IMG/VR virus record: IMGVR_UViG_3300047157_000138
Coordinates: 1-64,000 of that record
From: a virus
Reading direction: 5' to 3' (one strand)
Length of the DNA stretch: 64,000 bases
Part shown: positions 54,905-64,000 of the stretch, one piece after another
Layout: every line of letters starts with the position of its first letter
Numbering within the stretch: the first letter of the stretch is position 1
Notes under the pieces: model-generated
What the model saw: the letters and a program-made list of their open reading frames with translations, nothing else
Told to the model about the DNA's origin: nothing
The model's database searches: none
Made by a program: the position numbers and the translations under genes

Positions 54905-57120
54905 TGTATCAGCAAACTTTATATAAAATACTAGATAACTATATAAACCTAAGCTGTTTTAAAAAGAACTAATAGGTATGCTAAGTGGGAGTATGGTTAC
55001 AATGAAGAACATGACGTAGTTATAATAAGTAAAACAGGTAAGATCGGTGAAATATACGAGATACAAGGTTTGAAAATAGCTTTACCAAAAGAAGAAAAAC
55101 CTCATGTTTTTGACGGTAATACCTGGAAATACTCAGAATATCCTAAAGAGTTAAGCAAAATAAAATCTGTATTTGACTGGGAAGAATATCCCTAGTTTTA
55201 AAGAAAAATGGTACGGTTATATAGATGATGAATTTAAAAGACGCGAAGAAGGCTTTTGGTTTATTAACAAAGGTAAGCCTACTTACATTACTGGTACTCA
55301 CTATATGTACTTGCAGTGGAGTAAAATTGACGTTGGCCACCGGACTTTCGAGAATCGAACAGATTATTCTACATATTCTGGGAAGCTTGTAAAGCCGATA
55401 GAAGAAGCTATGGTATGTGCTACCTTAAAAATAGACGGAGTGGATTCTCATTTATGTCGTCAGGTGAAACAGTCAACGCTGCTACAATATCGACAGACTC
55501 TAGATTTGGTATATTATCTAAATCAGGTGCAGATGCCAAAAAATGTTCACTGATAAAGTTGTACCAATATCAGTTAACTACCCGTTCTTTTTTAAACCAA
55601 TACAAGATGGTATGGACCGGCCAAAAACGGAACTGGCTTATAGAGTACCAGCTTCTAAATTTACAAGAAAAAAGCTGGAAATAACGAAAAGCTTAAAGAA
55701 ATGATCCGGACTTGATACAACTATTGACTGGAAAAACACAGGTGATAACTCTTATGATGGTGAAAAGCTAAAGCTACTTGTTCACGATGAATCAGGTAAA
55801 TGGGAAAAGCCTACTAACATACTTAACAACTGGAGAGTAACAAAAACATGTTTACGATTAGGTAGTAGGATAATAGGAAAGTGTATGATGGGTTCAACAT
55901 CAAACTCTTTAGACAAAGGAGGTGAAAACTTTAAAAAACTATACTACGGCTCAGATGTAGCAAAAAGAAACGCTAATGGTCAAACAAGCTCAGGCTTGTA
56001 TTCTTTGTTTATACCTATGGAATGGAACTATGAAGGTTTTATTGATAAATGGTCTATCCTGTATTTGACACTCCAACGAAAGAAACATTAGATCCTCATT
56101 TGGTAATATTAACATCAAGGTGTTATAGAACACTGGGAAAATGAAGTAGAAGGTTTAAAAGCAAGATCAAGACGGGCTTTAAACGAATATTATAGGCAGT
56201 TTCCAAGAACAGAGGAACACGCTTTTAGAGATGAAGCTAAAGAATCTTTATTTAATCTAACTAAAATATATCAGCAAATAGATTACAATGAAGACTTAAA
56301 CAACAAGTCTGCTATGTAACAAGGGAAGCTTTCAGTGGGAAAACGGAGTTAAAGATACTAGAGTAATGTTTTATCCTAATAAAGATGGTAGGTTTTTTAT
56401 ATACTTGGGTTCCTGCCTGTAGAACAACAAAATAAGTAATAATAAAAAATGGTATTAAATATCCTGGTAATGAACACATGGGAGCTTTTGGTTGTGACAG
56501 CTATGATATATCAGCGAACTGTTGGTGGTAGCGGATCTAACGGAGCGCTTCATGGATTAACAAAGTTTTCAATGGAAGATGCACCGCCTAATCATTTTTT
56601 TTAGAATATATAGCTAGACCACAAACAGCAGAAATATTTTTTGAAGACGTGCTAATGGCTTGTGTTTTTTATGGTATGCCTATATTAGCAGAAAATAACA
56701 AACCAAGATTTTATATTATTTTAAAAGCGAAGAGGTTACAGAGGTTACTCAATGAACAGACCAGATAAACATATGGAATAAATTATCTATACTGAAAGAG
56801 AAATAGGTGGAATACCTAATTCAAGCGAAGATATAAAACAAGCACACGCAGCTGCTATAGAAACATATATAAAGAACATGTTGGTATAGGAGAAAAGAAA
56901 GATGGATATGGAGATATGTATTTTCAAAGAACCTTAAATGATTGGGCTAAGTTTAATATTAATAATAGAACAAAGCATGATGCATCTATAAGTTCTGGGT
57001 TAGCATTAATGGCTTGTAATAAAAATAGATATAATCCTAAAGGTATAAAAAAATTAAAGTCTTATAGATTTAGGTTTTAAAAAATATAATAACGAGGGAA
57101 CTATTTCAAAAATAATATAA
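54904..57120 (+). CDS. terL: Terminase large subunit (frame broken by indels)
   Basis: In shifting frames the whole chain can be followed: VFDWEEYP, FINKGKPTYITGTHYMYLQW, KNRRSGFSFMSSGE (ATPase P-loop region in the RRSGFS variant form), FKPIQDGMDRPKTELAYRVP, KLLVHDESGKW (Walker B with catalytic Glu), MGSTSNSLDKGGENFKKLYY, EHWENEVEGLKARSRRALNE, GAFGCDSYDISGTVGG-like (nuclease-domain Asp), and HDASISSGLAMACNKNRYNP. The intact product would be ~735 residues. It packages the genome into proheads by ATP hydrolysis and cuts the concatemer. At least 15 breaks, all small indels. The start is an ATG at 54904 overlapping the previous stop. Confidence 0.85.
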
Positions 57121-57123
57121 TAA

Positions 57124-59534
57124 ATGAATATAAGTACTAATACTAATAGCTCTTTTCCTAGATCAGGTTGTAAGTGATGCAGAAAAAGCAACGTGGGAAT
57201 ATGGGCTTCAAGTTAGGTAGAGCTATTGAGAAGGAATGGTTCAATTAAGGTGGAAGGGTTCAAAGATACGCTACAAGCTTGGAATAATTTTCATAATTTA
57301 AGATTATATGCAAGAGGAGAACAATCGTACAAAAGTATAAAGATGAGTTAGTCTATTAATGGCGATTTGTCTTATTTAAACTTAGACTGGAAACCAGTTC
57401 CTATATTTCTAAATTTGTAGATATAGTAGTAAATGGTATGTCACAAAAGCAGTATGACTTAACTTCTTATGCACAAGATCCAGAATCTTTAAAGAAAAAA
57501 GAACTGATTTCGCAGAAGCTTTGTTGTTTGATATGCTTCAAAAAATTAACAAGCTGAAGCTTCTCAACTAGGTATAGATTTAAGTAACACTACAATATCC
57601 ACCAGACAATTTACCAGAGTCTAAAGAAGAATTAGATCTTCACATGCAAATGAACTTTACAAACAAGCTATTGAAATTGCAGAAGAAGAAGCTATTAATA
57701 ATGTTTTAGCAAAAAACAAATTTGATTTAAACGAAATCAAGCGTAAATAAGATTTAACAGTATTAGGAATAGGAGCTTGTAAAACAATTTTAATAAAGCT
57801 GAAGGAATAACAGTAGATTATGTTGATCCTGCTTATATGGTTTATTCTTATACTGAAGATCCTAATTTTGAAGACATATATTACGTAGGCGAAGTAAAAT
57901 CTATAACTATACCTGAGCTTAAAAAAACAATTTCCTAATATATCAGAAGAAGAATTAGAAAGAATACAAAAAATGCCTGGTAATCCAATATATAACAGGT
58001 TTGTAATTATGATTAAAATACTGTTCAAGTATTGTATTTTGAATACAAAACATATCATAATCAAGTTTTTAAAATAAAGAAAACAGATCAAGGTCTTAGA
58101 AAAAGCAATTGAAAAAGCCTGACAGTTTAATCCGCCACCTAATGATAACTTTGAAAGAGTTGTCAAGATCTATTGAAGTATTATACACTGGAGCTAAATA
58201 ATTAGGTAATAATACATGTTAGAATGGAAATGTCAGAAAATATGACTAGGCCTTATGCTGATACTACTAAAGTTAAAATGAGTTATTGTATATGTGCACC
58301 TAGAATGTATAAAGGTCGCATTGAATCATTAGTAAGTAAATAACTGGATTTGCTGATATGATACAGCTAACTCATTTAAAGCTACAACAAGTATTATCTA
58401 GAATGGTTCCTGATGGTGTTTTCTTAGATATGGATGGTTTAGCTGAAGTTGATTTAGGTAATGGAACAAACTACAATCCAGCTGAAGCTTTAAACATGTA
58501 TTTCCAAACAGGTTCTATAGTTGGTAGATCCCTTACTCAAGAAGGTGGTATGAATAGAGGTAAAGTTCCTATTCAGAATTAACTTCTTCATGGTCAAGCT
58601 AAAATTCAAATCTCTTAATAGGAACGTATCAATATTATTTACAAATGATACGCGACGTTACTGGATTAAACGAAGCTAGAGACGGTAGTATGCCAAATAA
58701 AGATTCATTAGTTGGTTTGCAAAAAATGGCAGCTAATGCTTCTAATGTTGCCACTAAGCACTATAATAGATTCAGTTGTTGTATATAGGTTTAAGAACTT
58801 GTGAAAATATAAGTTTAAAAACTAGCTGATATTATTAAATTTTCCTCTTAAATAGAAACGCTTTAATGAATAGTATATCTACTTTCAACGTAGAAACTTT
58901 AAAGGAAATAGAAAATTTAAATCTTCATGACTTTGGAATATATTTAGAAATGGAACCAGATGACGAAGAAAAAGCTGAATTAGCGGCTAATATAAATGCT
59001 TCATTGCAACAAGGCAGTATTGATATAGAAGATGCTATTGATATACGTGAAATTAAAAACCTTAAGCTGGCTAATCAAATGTTAAAGCTTAAGCGTAAGA
59101 AAAAGTTAGAAAGAGAACAAGCCGTAACTCAACAAAATATACAAGCCCAAGCGGCAGCGAACGCTGAAGCTTCTGAAAAAGCCGCAATGGCGGAAGTACA
59201 AAAACAACAAGCTCTTACATCTGAAAAAGTTGCTATTGAACAAGCTAAATCGCAATTTGAAATACAAAGAATGGAAAGAGAAGCTCAAATTAAAAAGCAG
59301 TTAATGGCAACTGAATTTGAGTATAATATGCAATTAGCTCAAGCTCAAATAGGAGCCACTAAACAAAAAGAAGCGGAAATAGAAGATCGTAAAGATAAAC
59401 GAGTAAAAATACAAGGCACTCAGCAAAGCGAACTTATACAACAAAGACAAACAGAAGGTATGCCTAAAAACTTTGAATCACAAGGCAATGATGTGATGGG
59501 GGGATTTGATTTATCTTCGTTTGACCCTTCTTAA
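57124..59534 (+). CDS. Portal protein (N-terminal two thirds broken by indels)
   Basis: Fragments in order: MNISTNTNSSFPR, EKATWEYGLQVGRAIEKEWF, NFHNLRLYARGEQS, YLNLDWKPVP and FVDIVVNGMSQKQYDLTSYA (typical of portals of Bacteroidetes podoviruses), FEDIYYVGEVKSITI, MVPDGVFLDMDGLAEVDLGN, and an intact 222-residue C-terminal helical/coiled-coil region (EQAVTQQNIQAQAAANAEAS). About 800 residues when repaired. It forms the dodecameric ring at the capsid vertex through which DNA passes, sitting between terminase and scaffold genes as expected. Confidence 0.8.
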
Positions 59535-59566
59535 ATAAGTATTTAATAATTATATAATATTATATC

Positions 59567-60713
59567 ATGAATGAACAAGTAAAAACGGAAGGATCTTTTA
59601 AGATTCAATCCAAGCCAAAGCTAACCGATGAACAGATAGCGGCTAAAAACAGGGAACCTTTAATAGATGTTCCCAGTAATGTAACCCGAGTAGTAATTCC
59701 TAAAGAAGAAAAAGATGCCGTTCAAGAGCCAAGCTCAGATGGTGTGGATGAGAATAAACAAGCCGAAGATGTACAAGAAGTGGAGGAAGGAACATCCGAA
59801 CCAGTCATTAAAGAAATTACCGAAGAAGAAGAAGAACAAGAAATAAAAGCTGAAGAAACAGCTATAGAGCCAGTTCCTGTTCAAAATGATTTACCAGAAA
59901 ATATAAATAAACTGGTAGATTTTATGAGAGAGACAGGAGGCACTATGCAGGACTACATAAGACTAAGTACTAATTATGAGGATGTTGATAGAGATGTTCT
60001 TGTAAAAGAATATTATAAAAGCACTAAACCTCATTTGTCACAAGAAGAAATCGATTTTATGATCGAAGATACTTTTGCATTTGATGAAGATATTGATGAA
60101 GAGCGAGACATCAAAAGAAAAAAACTCGCATATAAAGAAGAGGTTTCAAAAGCACGTAAGTTTTTAGAAGATACTAAGGAAAAATATTATGACGACATCA
60201 AGTTGAAGTCGCCTAGTCTTTCGGAGGATCAACAAAAAGCGTCGGACTTTTTTAATCGATATAAGGAGGATCAGGAAAGAAACTCCCAGAATCATGAGAA
60301 GTTTAAAGCTCAAACTGAACAATTATTCAATAAAGATTTCGAAGGTTTCGATTTTAGTTTAGGAGAAAAAAAGTTTAGGTATGGAGTACAAAATGCATCT
60401 CAGGTGGGAGAAAAACAATCGGACATCGGCAATTTCGTAGGGAAGTTCCTTGGGGAAGATGGTACGGTTAAAGATACTAAAGGGTATCACAAGGCTTTAT
60501 ACGCAGGAATGAATGCTGATAAAATAGCAAATCACTTCTACGAACAAGGCAAAGCAGATGCTATTAGAGATGTTGTAAACAAATCTAATAATACATCTAC
60601 TGAAGCTAGAAAAGCGGGCACCAGTTGAAAGTGCTCGTTTTGGTGCGTATAAAGTCAAATCAGTTTCTGGAGCGGACTCCGCAAAATTGAAAATTAAAAA
60701 GTTTAAAAACTAA
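59567..60713 (+). CDS. Scaffold / prohead core protein (one frame break near its end)
   Basis: Open for 353 residues, then a shift at ~60618 restores the C-terminus VESARFGAYKVKSVSGADSA ending KIKKFKN at 60713, ~380 residues in total. The acidic N-terminal half (EEVEEGTSEPVIKEITEEEE) and helical middle (KKLAYKEEVSKARKFLEDTK) are typical of scaffolds. It guides capsid assembly and is normally lost before DNA packaging. It sits directly in front of the major capsid gene. Confidence 0.75.
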
Positions 60714-60718
60714 TAACA

Positions 60719-62215
60719 ATGAGTTTATTACCACAATTTGGGAGTATAGTCCCATCACAAACACAGCAATTACTTGCTACAAACTATTTACAATGGAATA
60801 ACAACGGCGGAGGCGGTGGAGTTCCTACTAACTTTGCTGATTTTGCTCAGCAGTATTTACCAGAAATTTACGAACAAGAAGTAGAGCGTTATGGAAACAG
60901 AACGTTATCTGGATTTTTAAGAATGGTTGGTGCTGAAATGCCAATGACATCTGATCAAGTTATTTGGTCTGAACAAAACAGATTACACATTCTTATGATG
61001 GATGTAGTGCATCTCAAGCTGGAGCTGGTAGCTAATCGTTAATTACTCTTAACCCTGGCGCTGTTGCTGGAGTTAGAAAATGTTATTTCAGTAAATGATA
61101 CTGTTGTTGTTTTAGATCCAGCTACTGGAGCTAGAAGCTAAAGGTATTGTAGTGCATCTGTACTCCAGGTGCTGCTGGAACTATTACTATTAACCTTTTA
61201 CTGGAACAACATTTAACTGCTCAAGGATTTACAGGCTGGTTGCTGCTGGTCAGAAGTTAAAGTATTTGTTTACGGATCTGATTATTCTAAAGGAACTACA
61301 TTATCTGCTAATGGTGCTGGAAATTCAGCCGCTAGAGTTTCAGTGTAGAGCCTGTATTTACACAGTTTTCTAACTCACCAATCATTATTAGAGATCAGTA
61401 CGTTGTATCTGGATCTGATATGGCACAAATCGGATGGGTTGAAGTTGCTACTGAAGACGGAACATCTGGATACTTATGGTATTTAAAAGCTGAATCTGAA
61501 ACTCGTTTACGTTTTGAAGATTACTTAGAAATGGCAATGGTAGAAGGTGAATTAAATGCATGCTGGACTCTTAAGCAATTAACTCAGCCAGGAACACAAG
61601 GTTTATTTGCTGCTATTCAAGATAGAGGTAATGTAGAAACTGGATTTACTGCTGCTGCTGGATTAGATGAATTTGATGCTATCCTTAAAAACCTTAGATA
61701 CTCAAGGAGCTATTGAAGAAAACATGTTATTCTTAAAAGACAAACAGCTTTAGATTTTGATGATATGTTAGCTGCTATTTCTGGTGGAGCTGCTGGAGGT
61801 ACTGCTTTTGGATTATTTGAAAATTCAGAAGAAATGGCACTTAAACTTAGGATTTAGCGGATTCCGTAGAGGATCTTACGACTTTCTACAAAACTGATTG
61901 GAAATACTTAAATGATGCTTCTACACGTGGAGCAATTGTAGGAGTTAATTCAATTGAAGGTGTATTAGTACCTGCTGGAACTTCAACTGTTTATGATCAA
62001 ATCTTAGGAACTAACATTCGTCGACCTTTCTTACACGTACGATACAGAGCTTCTCAAGCTGATGATCAGAAGAATGAAGTCTTGGTTAACTGGTTCTGCT
62101 GGTGGTGCATTTACATTCAACTCTTGATGCAATGGAAGTAAACTTCCTATCTGAAAGATGTTTAGTAACTCAAGCTGCTAACAACTTTGTATTATTCAAA
62201 GGATCTAATAATTAA
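60719..62215 (+). CDS. Major capsid protein (frame broken by indels)
   Basis: Intact start MSLLPQFGSIVPSQTQQLLA and ELYNRTLSGF-type segment (YGNRTLSGFLRMVGAEMPMT). Further pieces: PVFTQFSNSPIIIRDQYVVS, SESETRLRFEDYLEMAMVEG-like (98-residue open stretch), MLFLKRQTALDFDDMLAAIS, FRRGSYDFYKTDWKYLNDAS, VPAGTSTVYDQILGTNIRRP and the end TQAANNFVLFKGSNN. About 490 residues, HK97-type fold inferred from position and length. The terminator at 62230-62254 follows. Confidence 0.8.
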
Positions 62216-62229
62216 CATTCAAATTAATT

Positions 62230-62254
62230 ATTACCCTCGTTGAACGGGGGTAAT
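62230..62254 (+). terminator. Terminator after the major capsid gene
   Basis: ATTACCCTCG and CGGGGGTAAT pair over 10 bp (one G-U) around TTGAA, 15 bases after the capsid stop, followed by TATTACTTTTATT. It gives the abundant capsid message its own end. Confidence 0.8.
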
Positions 62255-62289
62255 TATTACTTTTATTAACTATTTAATTATATTATATT

Positions 62290-63113
62290 ATGGCTAAAAA
62301 AGCTAAAAAAGCAGAAGAAACTATTGAGGTTGCACCTCAAAAGAAGCAGTTAAAGAAACAATTAAAAAAAGAAGTAAAACCACTAAACCAAGTGGGAAAT
62401 TAAAGATAGAGTTTATTATTTAACAGGAATAAAAATCTCCTTTAACATTAACAATACCTAGGTAAACATACTAGAAAACATCGCTTACTATATTTTGATG
62501 AAAAAACAGGTAAACAAAAAGAAATAAGATATGCTACTAATCAAGATTCACCATTTGTAGATGAACAAAAAGGTGAAGCAACATTAGGGTCATATTATGT
62601 TTAAAGACGGGATTTAAAAGTTCCAAAAGAAAAACAAAATTTACAAAAACTACTTTCATTATATCACCCTTTAAAAGGTAAATATATGAAGAATTTATGC
62701 AGTAGAAGAAGCTAAAGATGAATTAGATGATTTAGATCTTGCAAATAGATGCATTAAACTTGCTGCTAGAGAATATGGATATAGATCATGCAGAAGCTAT
62801 ATTAAGAGTTGAAATAGGTTCTAAAGTAATCACAATGAGTTCTAAAGAACTTAGAAGAGATTTATTATTGTTTGCTAAAAAAAACCCAGCTTTATTTATA
62901 GAATTTAGCTAATGATGAAAATGTTCAGCTTAGAAATGTTGCTATTAAAGCACAGAGGCTGGTATAATTAAATTATCTCAGATCAAAGAACATTTACTTG
63001 GGCATCAAATGATAGAAAATTAATGAACTGTTCCTTTTGATGAAAACCCTTACTCAGCATTTGGCTGCTTTTTTAAAAACAGATGAAGGTGTTGAAATTT
63101 ATAAATCTATAGA
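62290..63113 (+). CDS. Virion-associated protein after the capsid gene (broken frame, end missing)
   Basis: Starts MAKKAKKAEETIEVAPQKK (very basic). Then in shifted frames: NQDSPFVDEQKGEA, KVPKEKQNLQKLLSLYHPLK, AVEEAKDELDDLD, VEIGSKVITMSSKELRRDLL, LFAKKNPALFIEL, NDENVQLRNVAIKA, and FLKTDEGVEIYKSIEE. The intact length would be ~275 residues. The real end is probably at the very start of this window (TGG TGA at 1-6), because at 63114 the sequence jumps into the middle of the connector gene. Confidence 0.55.
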
Positions 63114-63553
63114 AGAGGACTTTTATAGGCTCGGTACAGTAATATATAAAGACGAGCACAGAAGCTCAACTAGTGCAGCGAAACGAGCTTTTATACATAA
63201 ACACTACACCTTTAGTTGCACCTACAGAAACTGCATACCCAATATATTTGTATGAGGATAATCACAAATTGTATGTGTATCCTCAAGACTATTAGCATCG
63301 GATGTAACCATGTAAGTTATTTAAGAAAACCTTTGGATGTAATTTGGAATTTTACTAATTCCTTCAGGGCCAAAACTATTATCAGTATAACCCTACTAAT
63401 TCCACGTTGACTTTGAATTATCAAAAACAGAACAGACTAATATTATACTAAAAATATTACTTTACTCTGGTAGTTGTAATAAGAGACCCTTCAAATAATT
63501 AATGTAGCCTGCTCAACAAGTTCAACAAGAAGTTCAACGCTCAACATTATAAG
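63114..63553 (+). pseudogene. Second, indel-rich partial copy of the tail-connector gene
   Basis: Corresponds to 562-982 but lacks the first ~165 codons and has 18 extra bases in about ten places, so the frame is destroyed. Since the first copy is intact, this is almost certainly uncorrected sequence at the overlap, not a decayed gene. Confidence 0.85.
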
Positions 63554-63555
63554 AT

Positions 63556-64000
63556 ATGCCTATACCTAATGGAGGTTTAATAACCGAAACTAATGAACAA
63601 TATTACGCTGGTGCCCAGCGATTCTTATCTGATGGGAGCGGAAAAGTAACTACTACATTTAACACAGATTTAGTATTTTCTACTTCAAATACAGCGTTGC
63701 CAGAATATGCATTAAATAATTTTCAAATTTACACTAGTGCTAATAACGCTCCAGGAAGTTATACTGAGTACTCTGGAACTTATAACGTTGTAAATAACCA
63801 AATAACCTTTACATCAGCACCTGCCGCTAATACGTATATAGTAGTACAGTTGAAATCTTTAGACGGCGGTAACTTTGGCAACAAGCAAGCTATAGGAACA
63901 GCTGTTCAAGAAAATTATGGTAGTTATGGTTATACTTCTTTAAACAATATTATAAACGGATTTATAGCTACTTATGTAGGAGAACATAAATTAATACCAG
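63556..64000 (+). CDS. Partial second copy of the 403-residue virion gene
   Basis: The first 445 bases of the gene at 986-2197, identical to it and cut by the window end (148 codons). Confidence 0.9.
   Translation, partial: MPIPNGGLITETNEQYYAGAQRFLSDGSGKVTTTFNTDLVFSTSNTALPEYALNNFQIYTSANNAPGSYTEYSGTYNVVNNQITFTSAPAANTYIVVQLKSLDGGNFGNKQAIGTAVQENYGSYGYTSLNNIINGFIATYVGEHKLIP

Larger units (their letters stand above)
63114..64000. repeat. Terminal direct repeat, second copy
   Basis: Copy of 562-1430. Error-rich up to ~63553, then exact to the window end. Confidence 0.95.

Noticed and set aside
54904-62215. Programmed frameshifting in terminase, portal or capsid genes
   Set aside because: Far too many breaks, no slippery heptamers with pseudoknots at the break points, and the repeated end shows the same type of break is a sequencing error.
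63114-63553. Decayed duplicate of the connector gene
   Set aside because: It matches the first copy except for small insertions and is followed by an exact copy of the next gene, so it is the circular overlap, not a gene duplication.
1-64000. Lysogeny functions
   Set aside because: No integrase, excisionase, CI-like repressor or attachment site recognised. Lysis, packaging and early takeover layout fit a lytic phage.

Overview
The window holds essentially one complete genome of a lytic, short-tailed (podovirus-type) phage. Its first ~0.9 kb overlaps its last ~0.9 kb: 562-1430 recurs as 63114-64000. The genome is therefore about 62.5-63.1 kb and circularly permuted, or joined head to tail. 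The host is most likely a marine member of the Bacteroidetes (Flavobacteriia). Supporting signs are the strong A+T bias, A-rich leaders instead of Shine-Dalgarno sites, the typical Bacteroidetes 'GNVGIGTTSP' surface-protein repeats ending in a 'GVLLPRMTT...FYNGTSW' tail, and the style of the tail-fibre and internal virion proteins. No integrase, repressor, tail sheath, DNA polymerase or RNA polymerase was recognised.

Layout. (1) 1-20358, + strand: connector and tail proteins, a very large stabilisation/tail protein, a cupin-like protein and internal virion proteins, including a 2931-residue protein with an HExxH motif. A bidirectional terminator at 20.4 kb ends the block. (2) 20445-29539, - strand: nucleotide metabolism and replication/recombination. 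It encodes B12-dependent class II ribonucleotide reductase, endonuclease I-like nuclease, a GIY-YIG/MazG fusion, thymidylate synthase, primase-helicase, SSB, a PD-(D/E)XK exonuclease, an ERF annealing protein and a sigma-70-like factor. (3) 29540-38330, - strand: about 30 small early genes. Many are preceded by their own copy of a recurring promoter-like motif. The region also has a tRNA-like fragment and a candidate ~108-nt structured RNA. (4) 38.3-38.73 kb: an AT-rich divergent switch region. (5) 38735-47433, + strand: tail fibres and adhesins. (6) 47464-54613, + strand: GroEL-like and GroES-like chaperonins, M15 endolysin, 3-TM holin, a run of tiny basic proteins, a secreted protein and a second protein that looks like two GroES domains in tandem. 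(7) 54628-63113, + strand: packaging, portal, scaffold, capsid and one further virion gene, leading round the circle to gene 65-982.

How it may work. The scattered - strand promoters would feed early host-takeover genes and the replication block. The phage sigma factor may then direct transcription to a second promoter class (GTAG-YTTT, 15-16 bp, TGTRATTATA) found in front of the fibre block and the chaperonin/lysis/packaging block. The chaperonin set is the most unusual content: a GroEL (apparently lacking its first ~65 residues here), a GroES and a double GroES-like protein upstream of the terminase.

Quality warning. Reading frames are intact over long stretches but shattered by 1-2 nt indels in others (2.36-5.8, 27.5, 28.8-35.6, 46.2-47.2 and 54.8-63.55 kb). 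The repeated end provides an internal control: between 63114 and 63553 the second copy carries 18 net inserted bases relative to the intact first copy, then matches it exactly. I therefore treat most broken genes as intact genes read through unpolished sequence.
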